Shown here: positions 9,906-20,546 of the stretch, piece by piece | Layout of the letters: every line of letters starts with the position of its first letter | Position numbering within the stretch: the stretch's first letter is position 1 | Assembly (NCBI RefSeq): GCF_002934325.1 | Contig: NZ_PTIV01000003.1 | Coordinates: 62,001-126,000, forward strand | Length of the DNA: 64,000 nucleotides | Source of the DNA: Marinobacter persicus | Lineage (GTDB): Bacteria > Pseudomonadota > Gammaproteobacteria > Pseudomonadales > Oleiphilaceae | Reading direction: 5' to 3' | Position numbers and translations under genes: made by a program | Notes under the pieces: generated by a model | What the model saw: only the letters and a program-made list of their open reading frames with translations | Told to the model about the DNA's origin: nothing | Database searches by the model: none

Positions 9906-10457
9906 TCAGTTGTCTTCTTTCGGCGGCCAGCGGCTGGTTACACGTTCGAAATAATGGGAGCCGCAGGCCTCGCAGGGGTGCAGGTGGCTGGTTTTAGTCA
10001 GACACACCATGTGCTTGCAGTTCAGGCATTGGAACATGCCGGCGGTGGCCACTTCCCCCGAGATGTAGTGCCCCACGTCGTCATTTTCCAGTTTCTGGCG
10101 AAGCTCCAGGGTATCCACCAGTGTCTTGTCCGCCACCGACAGAAGGCGATCGGCCAACCGATGCTCCAGCATTGAGAGATCCAGCTGCAGCCACTCCTTC
10201 AGACCCTCACCGGTCTCATCCACAAATTGCATGAGGTGTTGAAGGTCCCGCTTGAGGTAAGCACTGAGCAGGTCCACTTCCTCGCGGGTCATTTCCTCCA
10301 ACTCGTACTCAAACTCCGCTGCCCGCTGGATTTCATCTTCCAGCGTCTCCAGCGAGGTTTTCTGAACCTCCCGCAAACGGGTCTGAACCCGCTCCAGCAT
10401 CCGGTCGTAGGCTTCAAGCGCTTTTCCTGACAGGCGGTTTCTTTCTGGTTCGCTCAT
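9906..10457 (-). CDS. Zinc-ribbon protein, DUF1451 (YbeL-like)
   Basis: 183 residues. The start is placed at MSEPERNRLSGKALEAYDRM because AGGAAG lies just upstream; the frame is open to 10502. The N-terminal two thirds is predicted to be long charged helices. The C-terminus has a zinc ribbon, CLNCKHMVC followed by HPCEACGSHYF, i.e. two CxxC knuckles. This layout matches the DUF1451/YbeL family of unknown function. It is alone on its strand; 543 bases with hairpins B1 and B2 separate it from the divergent leuS. Confidence 0.82.
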   Translation of the reverse strand: MSEPERNRLSGKALEAYDRMLERVQTRLREVQKTSLETLEDEIQRAAEFEYELEEMTREEVDLLSAYLKRDLQHLMQFVDETGEGLKEWLQLDLSMLEHRLADRLLSVADKTLVDTLELRQKLENDDVGHYISGEVATAGMFQCLNCKHMVCLTKTSHLHPCEACGSHYFERVTSRWPPKEDN

Positions 10458-10506
10458 ATTGGCTTCCTTTTGTTTCTTTATAGCCTGATGATTTTGGTGC
10501 AAGAGT

Positions 10507-10660
10507 CAGGATGTGGGTTGGCTTTACGAGACACGCTGTGAATACGTCCCTGGCAGATTTTTGCTCCTGCAAAATCTGCACTCCCGCCATCCCTGGCGGT
10601 CGTACGCTTGACTGCAGCATCCATGCTGCAGACAGTCCCGTAAAGCCAACCCACATCCTG
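10507..10660. repeat. Long hairpin repeat B1 (class B loop)
   Basis: A perfect 22-bp stem pairs 10507-10528 with 10639-10660. The 110-base loop contains three nested hairpins: one at 10553-10579 (GCAGATTTT arms), CCGCCA-TCCC-TGGCGG at 10584-10599, and an 8-bp CTGCAGCA stem with TCCA loop at 10612-10631. The whole would fold as a multi-arm structure. The third inner hairpin is shared, inverted, with B2. Confidence 0.88.
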
Positions 10661-10719
10661 CCTCCCTGACTTCGCCACTACCTCCAAACGATTATCTACA
10701 GACAACTCTGCTGTTAACT

Positions 10720-10829
10720 GGCCGGGGGCAGGTATCGCTTCCCAAGACTGTCTGCAGCATGGATGCTGCAGTCAAGCCCCCATGGATGGGTTCACGGCGG
10801 GTCTTGGGAAGCGATACCTGCCCCCGGCC
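10720..10829. repeat. Long hairpin repeat B2 (class B loop, reversed)
   Basis: A perfect 29-bp stem pairs 10720-10748 with 10801-10829. The loop holds the CTGCAGCA-TGGA-TGCTGCAG hairpin (10752-10771), the reverse complement of the one in B1, and CCCA-TGGA-TGGG (10779-10790). The stem shares no long run with the B1 stem. The remainder of the 10458-11000 gap holds a possible leuS -10 (TAGAAT, 10948-10953) and nothing else recognised. Confidence 0.88.
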
Positions 10830-10889
10830 TCCCCAAGCAAGACCCATGGCGGAATAATAAGTATCAAATCAAATACTCACCACCTATGA

Positions 10890-13595
<2,706 letters not shown>

Positions 13596-13596
13596 T

Positions 13597-14172
13597 ATGA
13601 CACTCTACCCTGCGCTGAAAGCCTCTGTTCCGAAAGCCCTGGTGCTGACGGCAGCCACCGTGTTGGCTGGCTGCGGCTTCCAGTTGCGGGGCACCTCTCC
13701 GGTGCCGGCGGCACTCCAGCCGCTGGCGGTGGATTGCCCGGCTTCCCTGCCCGGGGATTTCTGCAACTCGGTCCGGGAGCAACTTCGCCTCGGCGGTGTC
13801 GAACTGGCCAGCGAAGCCAGAGCCGACTACGTCCTCCGGCTGCGGGATTACCGGCAGGACCGCCGGGCCTCTGCCATCACCTCAACGGCGTCTGCCGCCG
13901 AATACGTGCTGCGCCATACGGTGTCACTGGAGTTGATGACCTCAGAACAGGTACCACTGATCGGCAAAACCGACCTGAACGCCAGCGAAAGCTATCGCTA
14001 CGATGAGAACAACGTGCTGGCCAAACAGCGCGAGGAAGACGAGCTGCGCCAGCAACTCGGGGACCGTTTGGCCCAGCAGGTCATTTTCCGCCTGGCACCG
14101 ATGACCCGCGAACGCATTGACGCGGCGATTGCGGAATACAACGCCAGCCAGAAAACCGACAACGGCTCATGA
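13597..14172 (+). CDS. lptE: LPS-assembly lipoprotein LptE
   Basis: 191-residue outer-membrane lipoprotein that plugs LptD and delivers lipopolysaccharide to the cell surface. It has a hydrophobic signal sequence and a lipobox LAGC with the acylated cysteine at residue 26, followed by GFQLRGT, the LptE hallmark. Identity is supported by the leuS upstream and holA downstream. It overlaps holA by four bases (ATGA). Confidence 0.93.
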   Translation: MTLYPALKASVPKALVLTAATVLAGCGFQLRGTSPVPAALQPLAVDCPASLPGDFCNSVREQLRLGGVELASEARADYVLRLRDYRQDRRASAITSTASAAEYVLRHTVSLELMTSEQVPLIGKTDLNASESYRYDENNVLAKQREEDELRQQLGDRLAQQVIFRLAPMTRERIDAAIAEYNASQKTDNGS

Positions 14173-15182
14173 AGACCCAGCCCGGCCAGCTTCCCCAGCT
14201 ACTGAAAAAAGGCCTGGCTCCGGTGTACCTGGTCTCTGGTGACGAACCCTTGCTGGTCCAGGAATGCTGCGATCAGATCCGGGCCGCTGCCCGCGACGCC
14301 GGTTATCAGGACCGTCTGGTCTACCACGCCGATCACCAACTGGACTGGAACTCGGTGGCCGAGGAATGCAACGCCCTGTCGTTGTTCGCCGAAAAGCGCC
14401 GCATTGAGATCCACCTGCCATCCGGCAAGCTGGGTGATGGCCGCAAGGTGATGGAGCAGGTACTGCAGGCACCGCCAGAAGATGTGGTACTGCTTCTGAT
14501 CAGCGCCAAACTGGATGCCGCCGAAACCAAGCGCAAATGGTACAAAGAGCTGCAAGGCACCGGGGTACACGTGCCAGTGTGGCCGATTGACCCCGAAAAA
14601 TTCGCTGGCTGGCTGCAGCAACGAGCCAGCACCCAGGGCCTTCAACTGACTCGTGGCGCCCTGATGATCCTGGCGGAACGCCTGGAAGGCAACCTGCTGG
14701 CCGCTTCCCAGGAACTGGATCGCCTGGCCCTGCTGGTTGGCAACAATAAGACCATCGACGAGGAAACCGTGGAGCAGGCGGTACAGGACAGCTCCCGGTT
14801 CAGCGGTTTCGAGCTGGTGACCGAACTGCTTGCGGGCAAGGCGGCGCACGCCGGCAAGATCATCGGCGTGCTGCAGCAGGAAGGGGAAAACCCGCTGGGC
14901 CTGCTCAGCGTGCTGACCCGTGACCTGAACCTGATCCTGGAATTCCAGAAAACCGTGCAGCCCGGTGAAAACCCATCGGCGTTCCTGAAAAAACGCGGCG
15001 TGTTCCAACCCCGCCGGGCCACCGCCGTTCGCCAGGCCGCCAGTCGACTCAACCGGGCCCAGCTTCAACAGGCCCTGTACCTGTGCAGCCTGACCGACCG
15101 CGCAGCCAAGGGATTTGACGATTTAGGCCCCTGGCATCACCTCAGGGATCTGGCAGTCCTGCTCGCCGCTCCGGCTCGCTGA
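14169..15182 (+). CDS. holA: DNA polymerase III subunit delta (HolA)
   Basis: 337 residues, the standard length for the clamp-loader delta subunit that opens the beta sliding clamp. Recognised by YLVSGDEPLLVQE near the N-terminus, the AAA+-like fold without a functional P-loop, and the C-terminal collar region with FLKKRGVFQPRRA and YLCSLTDRAAKG. ATG overlaps the lptE stop by four bases. No terminator is obvious directly after it, so the next small gene could be co-transcribed, although a TTGACA at 15188 hints at its own promoter. Confidence 0.93.
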   Translation: MKTQPGQLPQLLKKGLAPVYLVSGDEPLLVQECCDQIRAAARDAGYQDRLVYHADHQLDWNSVAEECNALSLFAEKRRIEIHLPSGKLGDGRKVMEQVLQAPPEDVVLLLISAKLDAAETKRKWYKELQGTGVHVPVWPIDPEKFAGWLQQRASTQGLQLTRGALMILAERLEGNLLAASQELDRLALLVGNNKTIDEETVEQAVQDSSRFSGFELVTELLAGKAAHAGKIIGVLQQEGENPLGLLSVLTRDLNLILEFQKTVQPGENPSAFLKKRGVFQPRRATAVRQAASRLNRAQLQQALYLCSLTDRAAKGFDDLGPWHHLRDLAVLLAAPAR

Positions 15183-15258
15183 TTGGCTTGACAGAAATTC
15201 GGCAACAACGCCATTCTGAGACTATCTTTCATCAAGGAAGGCAAGGAGGATAGTGACG

Positions 15259-15519
15259 ATGACTCTGCAAGACGATTTCCACAAGCTGTCAGAAAAGATC
15301 AAACAGTACCGGGATGAAGCCCGGGTGCAAATGCACCTGGCCCGCGAAGACGTCAAGGACGAGTGGGACGATCTGGAGAAGGACTGGGAGCGGTTCCGCC
15401 ACAAGATGGATCAAGTACTCCATGACACCCAGGACGCCGGCCATGAAAGCCGGGAAACCCTGAACCGGCTGGGTGAGGATCTTAAAAAGGGCTACCAGAA
15501 CATCCGTAAAAAGCTCTGA
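15259..15519 (+). CDS. Small charged helical protein of unknown function (86 aa)
   Basis: Start placed at ATG 15259 because a strong AGGAGGA (15244-15250) is 8 bases away; the upstream GTG at 15253 would be only 2 bases from it. The protein is rich in Lys, Glu, Asp and Arg with regular hydrophobic spacing, is predicted to be entirely helical, and is probably a soluble coiled coil. No cysteines, signal peptide or membrane segment. It resembles no family that can be named with confidence; compositionally it is like small stress or cytoplasmic coiled-coil proteins. The strong ribosome-binding site and the terminator directly after it suggest a well-expressed real gene. Confidence 0.75.
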   Translation: MTLQDDFHKLSEKIKQYRDEARVQMHLAREDVKDEWDDLEKDWERFRHKMDQVLHDTQDAGHESRETLNRLGEDLKKGYQNIRKKL

Positions 15520-15550
15520 CGCAGCCCCGGACCTTGTCCCGGTGTACTGA

Positions 15551-15574
15551 AAAGCAGGCCAGACGGCCTGCTTT
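15551..15574. terminator. Bidirectional Rho-independent terminator
   Basis: A 10-bp perfect stem pairs AAAGCAGGCC (15551-15560) with GGCCTGCTTT (15565-15574) around loop AGAC. It lies between the convergent 86-residue gene and the acyl-CoA dehydrogenase ending at 15586. Confidence 0.85.
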
Positions 15575-15585
15575 GCTTACCGCCC

Positions 15586-17376
15586 TCAGATTTCTTCAAC
15601 CGTGGGCGCCATCATGGCATCCGCGCCACTGCGAATACCCTCACCCAAAGCCACCGTTCTCGGCAGCAACCGGTCAAAATAGAAACGGGCCGTTTTCAGC
15701 TTGCCGGTATAGAAACCGGAGGTATCACCTTCCGCATTACCGGCAGCCGCCTTGGCCATCTTCGCCCACATGAAGGCAAGCGCGGTATAACCAAACATAT
15801 CCAGGTAATCCACGGCCGCCGCACCAATGGCTTCGGGGTTGTCACCCGCCTGCTTCAGCACCAATTCGGTTACATCCGCCAAACGCTCCACGGCTGCCGC
15901 CAGGGGCTCCAGGTAGGGGCGAAGCGTGGCATCCGAGCTGTTCTGCTCGATAAAATCGGTGACGTCCTCGGCGAACAGCTCGAACAGCTTGCCTTCACTG
16001 CCAACCACCTTGCGCCCCATCAGGTCCATGGCCTGGATGCCGTTGGTGCCTTCATAGATCTGGGTGATGCGGCAATCACGAACCAGCTGTTCCTGCCCCC
16101 ATTCCCGGACAAATCCATGGCCACCAAACACCTGTTGCCCCAGGATGGTGGTATCCAGCCCCCGGTCGGTCAGAAACGCCTTGGCCACCGGGGTTAACAA
16201 CGCCACCATGCCATCGGCGTACTGGCGTTGCTGGTCATCGTCCGAATACTTGGCCCGGTCCAGCCAGCCCGCTACATAGGTGGAAAACGCCCGACCACCT
16301 TCCACGAAGCTCTTCATGGTCAGCAACATCCGGCGAACATCCGGGTGCACCAGGATCGGGTCCGCGGCCTGGTCCGGCTGCTGCGCGCCCTTGGGCGCCC
16401 GGCTCTGGGTACGCTCATTGGCATAGGCCCTGGCACTTTGCAGGGAAGCTTCCGCCGCGCCCAGCCCCTGGATACCCACACCCAAACGCTCGTAATTCAT
16501 CATGGTGAACATGGCGGCCAGACCCTTGTTCGGCTCGCCCACCAACCAGCCGGTGGCACCGTCGTAATTCATCACGCAGGTGGCGGAAGCCTTGATGCCC
16601 ATTTTCTTTTCCAGGGAACCGCAGCCGAATTGATTGCGCTCGCCCAGAGAGCCATCCTCGTTCACCAGGAATTTGGGCACCAGGAACATGGAAATACCCT
16701 TGGGCCCCTTGGGCGCATCCGGCAGCTTGGCCAACACCAGGTGCACAATGTTCTCGGCCATGTCGTGCTCGCCCCAGGTGATAAAAATCTTGGTACCGGT
16801 AATCCGATAAGAGCCGTCATCCTGAGGGTCGGCTTTGGTTCGGATGATACCCAGATCGGTGCCCGCGTGCGGTTCCGTCAGGTCCATCGCGCCGGACCAT
16901 TCGCCAGAATAAAGCTTGGGCAGGTATTTTTCCTTCAGCTCCGGGCTGCCGTGAGCGTTCAGTGCCACGCAGGCACCGGCCGTCAGCATCGGAGCCAGGC
17001 CGAAGGACATATTGGCGCCCTGCATCATCTCCTCGAACTGGGCCACCAGGGTTTTGGGCATGCCCATGCCACCGAACTCCGGGTTCCCGCCAAGGCCATT
17101 CCAGCCCCCTTCCACCAGGGTCTGGTAAGCCTCCCTGAACCCATCCGGGGTAGTAACCTCACCCTCGTTCCAGTGACAACCCTGCTCGTCCCCTTCCCGG
17201 TTAATCGGGGCCAACACACCACTGGTGATCTTGCCGGCTTCCTCCAGAATGGCATCGGCCGTCTCCGGGTCCACGTTTTCGGAAACTTTGGGCAGGGAGG
17301 CCCACAGGGCCGGAGCATCGAAAACTTCGTTAAGGACAAAGCGCATCTCACGAAGGGGCGCCTGGTAATCTGCCAT
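15586..17376 (-). CDS. Acyl-CoA dehydrogenase, long form (DmdC/FadE-like), paralogue 1
   Basis: 596-residue flavoprotein oxidising an acyl-CoA to the 2-enoyl-CoA in beta-oxidation. Acyl-CoA dehydrogenase motifs are present: LTEPHAGTDLG near 172, GTKIFITWGEHDM near 198, QVFGGHGFVREWG near 413 and IYEGTNGIQAMDLMGRK near 439. It carries a roughly 130-residue C-terminal extension typical of the DmdC-type long form. The substrate cannot be read from sequence; a general fatty acyl-CoA is more likely than methylmercaptopropionyl-CoA because no dmd genes are nearby. A terminator separates it from the upstream paralogue, so it probably has its own promoter in 17377-17470, though none is clear. Confidence 0.9.
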   Translation of the reverse strand: MADYQAPLREMRFVLNEVFDAPALWASLPKVSENVDPETADAILEEAGKITSGVLAPINREGDEQGCHWNEGEVTTPDGFREAYQTLVEGGWNGLGGNPEFGGMGMPKTLVAQFEEMMQGANMSFGLAPMLTAGACVALNAHGSPELKEKYLPKLYSGEWSGAMDLTEPHAGTDLGIIRTKADPQDDGSYRITGTKIFITWGEHDMAENIVHLVLAKLPDAPKGPKGISMFLVPKFLVNEDGSLGERNQFGCGSLEKKMGIKASATCVMNYDGATGWLVGEPNKGLAAMFTMMNYERLGVGIQGLGAAEASLQSARAYANERTQSRAPKGAQQPDQAADPILVHPDVRRMLLTMKSFVEGGRAFSTYVAGWLDRAKYSDDDQQRQYADGMVALLTPVAKAFLTDRGLDTTILGQQVFGGHGFVREWGQEQLVRDCRITQIYEGTNGIQAMDLMGRKVVGSEGKLFELFAEDVTDFIEQNSSDATLRPYLEPLAAAVERLADVTELVLKQAGDNPEAIGAAAVDYLDMFGYTALAFMWAKMAKAAAGNAEGDTSGFYTGKLKTARFYFDRLLPRTVALGEGIRSGADAMMAPTVEEI

Positions 17377-17483
17377 AGTACGACTCCTGAACTGACCTGA
17401 AGTGGCCTGGCACGGGATGGATTGCCGCCACGGATTATTGTTTTACTACTCTAGCCTATAACGCCAAGTACCTGATAAAAAAG

Positions 17484-17498
17484 CCCGCCTCCGGCGGG
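17484..17498 (-). terminator. Terminator after the upstream acyl-CoA dehydrogenase
   Basis: Read on the minus strand, CCCGCC-GGA-GGCGGG is followed by C and a run of six T. It ends transcription of the gene stopping at 17540. Confidence 0.85.
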
Positions 17499-17539
17499 AG
17501 AACGGGCCTTGTTGTTCGCTCGCTGATTGCCTGACGACC

Positions 17540-19339
17540 TCAGATAAAGAAGGCGTCTTCGGGCATGTCCAGCAGGCTGTCGGCTCCCGCCAGCATCGCC
17601 TCGGCGTGTGCCTTGGTGCGCGGCAGCATGCGCTTGAAGTAGAAGCGCGCAGTCTGAACCTTGGCGTTATAGAACATCTCTTCGGTGGTGCCCTCGGCCA
17701 TCTGGTCCAGCGCCACCTTGGCCATGCGGGCCCACAGGTAACCGAACACGATGTAACCGGAGTACATCAGGTAATCCACCGAAGCAGCACCCACTTCCTC
17801 GCGGTTCTTCATGGCGGTCATGCCGATCTTCATGGTGAGGTCGCCCCACTCCTTGTTGAGCGCAGCCAGCGGCTCGACAAACTCCTTGAGCTGCTCATTG
17901 TCGGCGTTTTCCTTGCAGAACAGGTGCACCTGCTTGGTAAACACTTTCAGCGCCTCGCCCTGACTCATCAGCACCTTGCGACCCAGCAGGTCCAGCGCCT
18001 GGATGCCGGTGGTGCCTTCGTAGATCATGCCGATGCGGGCATCACGCACGTTCTGCTCCATGCCCCATTCGGAGATGTAGCCGTGGCCACCGAACACCTG
18101 CATGCCCAGGTTGGCCGATTCGTAACCGATTTCGGTCAGGAAAGCTTTGGCAATCGGCGTCAGGAAGCCCAGCAGCGCATCCGCCGCCTGCTTTTCCTCA
18201 TCGGTCTTGCCGCTGTGTACGATGTCCACCTGCTGGCCGGCCAGGTAGATCAAAGCCCGGGCGCCTTCGGCGATGGCTTTCTGGGTCAGCAGCATGCGGC
18301 GCACGTCCGGATGCACGATGATCGGATCAGCAATGCCGTCAGGGTTCTTCGGACCACTCAGTGAACGCATCGCAAGGCGCTCCTTGGCGTAGGCCAGTGA
18401 ACCCTGGAAGCCCAGCTCGGCCGAACCCAGACCCTGAATGGCGGTGCCGATCCGGGCAGTGTTCATGAAGGTGAACATGCAGTTCAGGCCTTTGTTCTCC
18501 GGCCCGATCAGCCAGCCCTTGGCGCCATCAAAGTTCATTACACAGGTGGCGTTACCATGGATGCCCATCTTGTGCTCGAGCGAGCCGCAGGACACACCAT
18601 TACGCTCACCGGCAGAGCCGTCTTCGTTCGGCACTTGCTTGGGTACGATAAACAGGGAAATGCCCTTGGTGCCTTCCGGCGCACCCGGCAGGCGGGCCAG
18701 CACAATGTGCACGATGTTCTCGGCCATGTCGTGTTCACCGGCCGAAATGAAAATCTTGGTGCCGGTGATGCTGTAGCTGCCATCCTCGTTGGGTTCGGCC
18801 TTGGCCCGCAGGGTGCCCAGGTCCGACCCGCAGTGGGGTTCGGTCAGACACATAGTGCCGGTCCACTCACCGCTGGTGAGTTTGGTGAGGTAGGTCTGCT
18901 TTTGCTGCTCGGTACCATGGGCCTCAATGGTGTTGATAGCACCGTGGCTCAGGCCCGGGTACATGCCCCAGGACCAGTTGGCGGTGCCCACCATTTCACT
19001 GATCACCAAGCCGATGGAATGGGGCAAGCCCTGGCCACCGTAGTTCGGATCCGCCGTGATCGACGGCCAGCCGCCTTCCACGTACTGCTGATAGGCTTCC
19101 TTGAAACCGGTGGGGGTTTTCACACCGTCTTCGCTCCAGGTACATCCTTCGTTGTCACCCACCGAGTTCAGCGGAGACAGGACCTGCTCACAGAATTTGG
19201 CCCCTTCGCCGACAATGGCATCGATCATATCCGGGGTGGCGTCTTCGGCACCCTCCAGGCTGGCGTAGTGCTGCTCGGCGTTGAGCAGCTCGTTCATCAC
19301 AAACTTGATATCACGCAGGGGAGCTTTGTATTCAGGCAT
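17540..19339 (-). CDS. Acyl-CoA dehydrogenase, long form (DmdC/FadE-like), paralogue 2
   Basis: 599 residues, colinear with the neighbouring paralogue over its whole length (shared YKAPLRDIKFVMNE start, LTEPHCGSDLG, GTKIFISAGEHDM, QVFGGHGYISEWG, IYEGTTGIQALDLLGRK). The two arose by duplication but have diverged, so different chain-length preferences are plausible. The C-terminal extension is kept. Its promoter (see 19433-19476) is overlapped by AAAC-N4-GTTT operators, which points to control by a PsrA-type TetR repressor that releases DNA on binding long-chain acyl signals (inference from the known Pseudomonas motif). Confidence 0.91.
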   Translation of the reverse strand: MPEYKAPLRDIKFVMNELLNAEQHYASLEGAEDATPDMIDAIVGEGAKFCEQVLSPLNSVGDNEGCTWSEDGVKTPTGFKEAYQQYVEGGWPSITADPNYGGQGLPHSIGLVISEMVGTANWSWGMYPGLSHGAINTIEAHGTEQQKQTYLTKLTSGEWTGTMCLTEPHCGSDLGTLRAKAEPNEDGSYSITGTKIFISAGEHDMAENIVHIVLARLPGAPEGTKGISLFIVPKQVPNEDGSAGERNGVSCGSLEHKMGIHGNATCVMNFDGAKGWLIGPENKGLNCMFTFMNTARIGTAIQGLGSAELGFQGSLAYAKERLAMRSLSGPKNPDGIADPIIVHPDVRRMLLTQKAIAEGARALIYLAGQQVDIVHSGKTDEEKQAADALLGFLTPIAKAFLTEIGYESANLGMQVFGGHGYISEWGMEQNVRDARIGMIYEGTTGIQALDLLGRKVLMSQGEALKVFTKQVHLFCKENADNEQLKEFVEPLAALNKEWGDLTMKIGMTAMKNREEVGAASVDYLMYSGYIVFGYLWARMAKVALDQMAEGTTEEMFYNAKVQTARFYFKRMLPRTKAHAEAMLAGADSLLDMPEDAFFI

Positions 19340-19432
19340 GGAAATCCACCTCGGTTACAGGCTGGCTACGCATTAGGGGTGCGTATGCCGGGTTGCTCAA
19401 AGGCGGTGTTGCATCAACAGGCCGCCGCAATT

Positions 19433-19476
19433 AAACGCATGTTTGAAACATACGTTTCGATGCATAAAATTGTCAA
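19433..19476 (-). promoter_or_regulatory. Promoter with two PsrA-like operators, upstream of acyl-CoA dehydrogenase 2
   Basis: On the minus strand, a perfect -35 TTGACA (top strand 19471-19476) is followed after 18 bases by -10 TATGTT (19447-19452). Two adjacent AAAC-N4-GTTT palindromes cover the -10: AAACGCATGTTT at 19433-19444 and AAACATACGTTT at 19446-19457. The second reads GAAAC-ATAC-GTTTC in full and fits the PsrA consensus of Pseudomonas. A bound repressor would block RNA polymerase. Confidence 0.72.
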
Positions 19477-19604
19477 TACTTTTTGAGCAAAATTTGTCAG
19501 GCGCCCTGCATTCGATACCAAACAGCGGTAGGCGAACGAGGAGCAAATCACACGTTCAAGGGGGTGACGGGGAACGAAGAAACCAAAAAGAGAGGAGGAG
19601 TTAT

Positions 19605-20231
19605 TCAGGCGAAAACGGAAAGGCCGTTATCATCCTGGCTCTCACCGGAGGCCATCTCGGCCTGGGCCTGAAGCATGGTCTGCATAGCCTGGGCGGCAAC
19701 CGCCCGATCCTGGGAGGAGGGTTGTGCCGGCGCCATGGCGGCGGAGCGAACAACCCGCATTTTTTCGATGGTGGCCTGGGGATCGCCAGCCACCGGCGAT
19801 ACATCAATGGGAACCTCGCCGCCGACCGCGTACTGGGCACCGTCCGGACCGCGTTCATAGGTCAAGGACATGGAGCCGGCGTGCTGGCCACCGGTCGATT
19901 GATGCGCGGCTTCATGGGCGCGAACTTCCCGGTCACGCGCTTTCAGTTCCGTCAGTTCCTTGAGTTGCTCAGGCGTAAGGTTCTGGCCCCCGCTCTGTTG
20001 CCCGGAATTCCTTTCACGCTCTGACGACTGCTCGGTGGCCCGGTTGGCGCTATTGTTCTCCGAACTCTGGCCGACCGCGGGAGACGAGCGAGTATCGGCC
20101 TCAGTGGCCTTCTCACCGGTCACTGATGGGTTGCTGGACGCTGGCTGCTGACTTGGAGACACAGCCCCACCCGGCGGCGAAAAACCACCAACAGAGGGAT
20201 AGATTGGAGGGATGGAGGAAAGGACGTTCAC
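19605..20231 (-). CDS. Putative metalloprotease of the SprA/CJM1_0395 family
   Basis: 208 residues. The first 85 are low-complexity (Ser, Pro, Gln, Asn, Glu). They are followed by LTPEQLKELTELKARDREVR and the motif HEAAH (106-110), part of the HExxH-type zinc motif described for this putative protease family. GGEVPIDVSPVAGDP further on is also typical. No signal peptide. The molecular target is unknown. It lies 23 bases downstream of the 81-residue flagellar-axial-like gene and is probably co-transcribed with it. Confidence 0.78.
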   Translation of the reverse strand: MNVLSSIPPIYPSVGGFSPPGGAVSPSQQPASSNPSVTGEKATEADTRSSPAVGQSSENNSANRATEQSSERERNSGQQSGGQNLTPEQLKELTELKARDREVRAHEAAHQSTGGQHAGSMSLTYERGPDGAQYAVGGEVPIDVSPVAGDPQATIEKMRVVRSAAMAPAQPSSQDRAVAAQAMQTMLQAQAEMASGESQDDNGLSVFA

Positions 20232-20254
20232 GGCCTGAGCTTCCTGTTACTGAA

Positions 20255-20500
20255 TCAGGCGCGAAGATCCAGGAGCGTACCGAGAGTTTCATCCGCTGTT
20301 TTGACCACTTGAGCGGATGCCTCAACGCTGCGCTCGTAAAGGTTCATTTCAATGATCGGCTCTGCCAGGTTACCAGCGCCTTCGGCACTGCCCTTAGGGC
20401 CGTCAGCGCCGCCTCGGGCAATCTTCCGGGCAGCGTTTTCCATACCAACCATGCCATCCTGGATACCCTGAATACCGATTCCAAGTGCGTTGTTGATCAT
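20255..20500 (-). CDS. Miniature flagellar-axial-like protein (81 aa)
   Basis: A short protein whose start (MINNALGIGIQGIQDGMVGM) resembles the N-terminal helix of flagellar rod and hook proteins, and whose end (EMNLYERSVEASAQVVKTAD, then LGTLLDLRA) resembles their C-terminal helix. The large middle domains of FlgE/F/G are absent; a glycine-rich 20-residue linker joins the two. No flagellar structural genes are adjacent. It may be a minimal axial-type protein, an export decoy, or a fragment kept by selection; the function is unknown. It precedes the SprA-type gene and has a GGAG-like site a few bases before the ATG. Confidence 0.75.
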   Translation of the reverse strand: MINNALGIGIQGIQDGMVGMENAARKIARGGADGPKGSAEGAGNLAEPIIEMNLYERSVEASAQVVKTADETLGTLLDLRA

Positions 20501-20546
20501 GGCTGTGCTCCTTTACGTTTATGCCCCTATTAACGCACAACCTTGT

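Noticed and set aside
10507..10829. Integron attC sites or tRNA-like cloverleaf genes.
   Set aside because: No integrase, no attC core sites, and the arms lack tRNA consensus bases; the outer stems are far longer than an acceptor stem.
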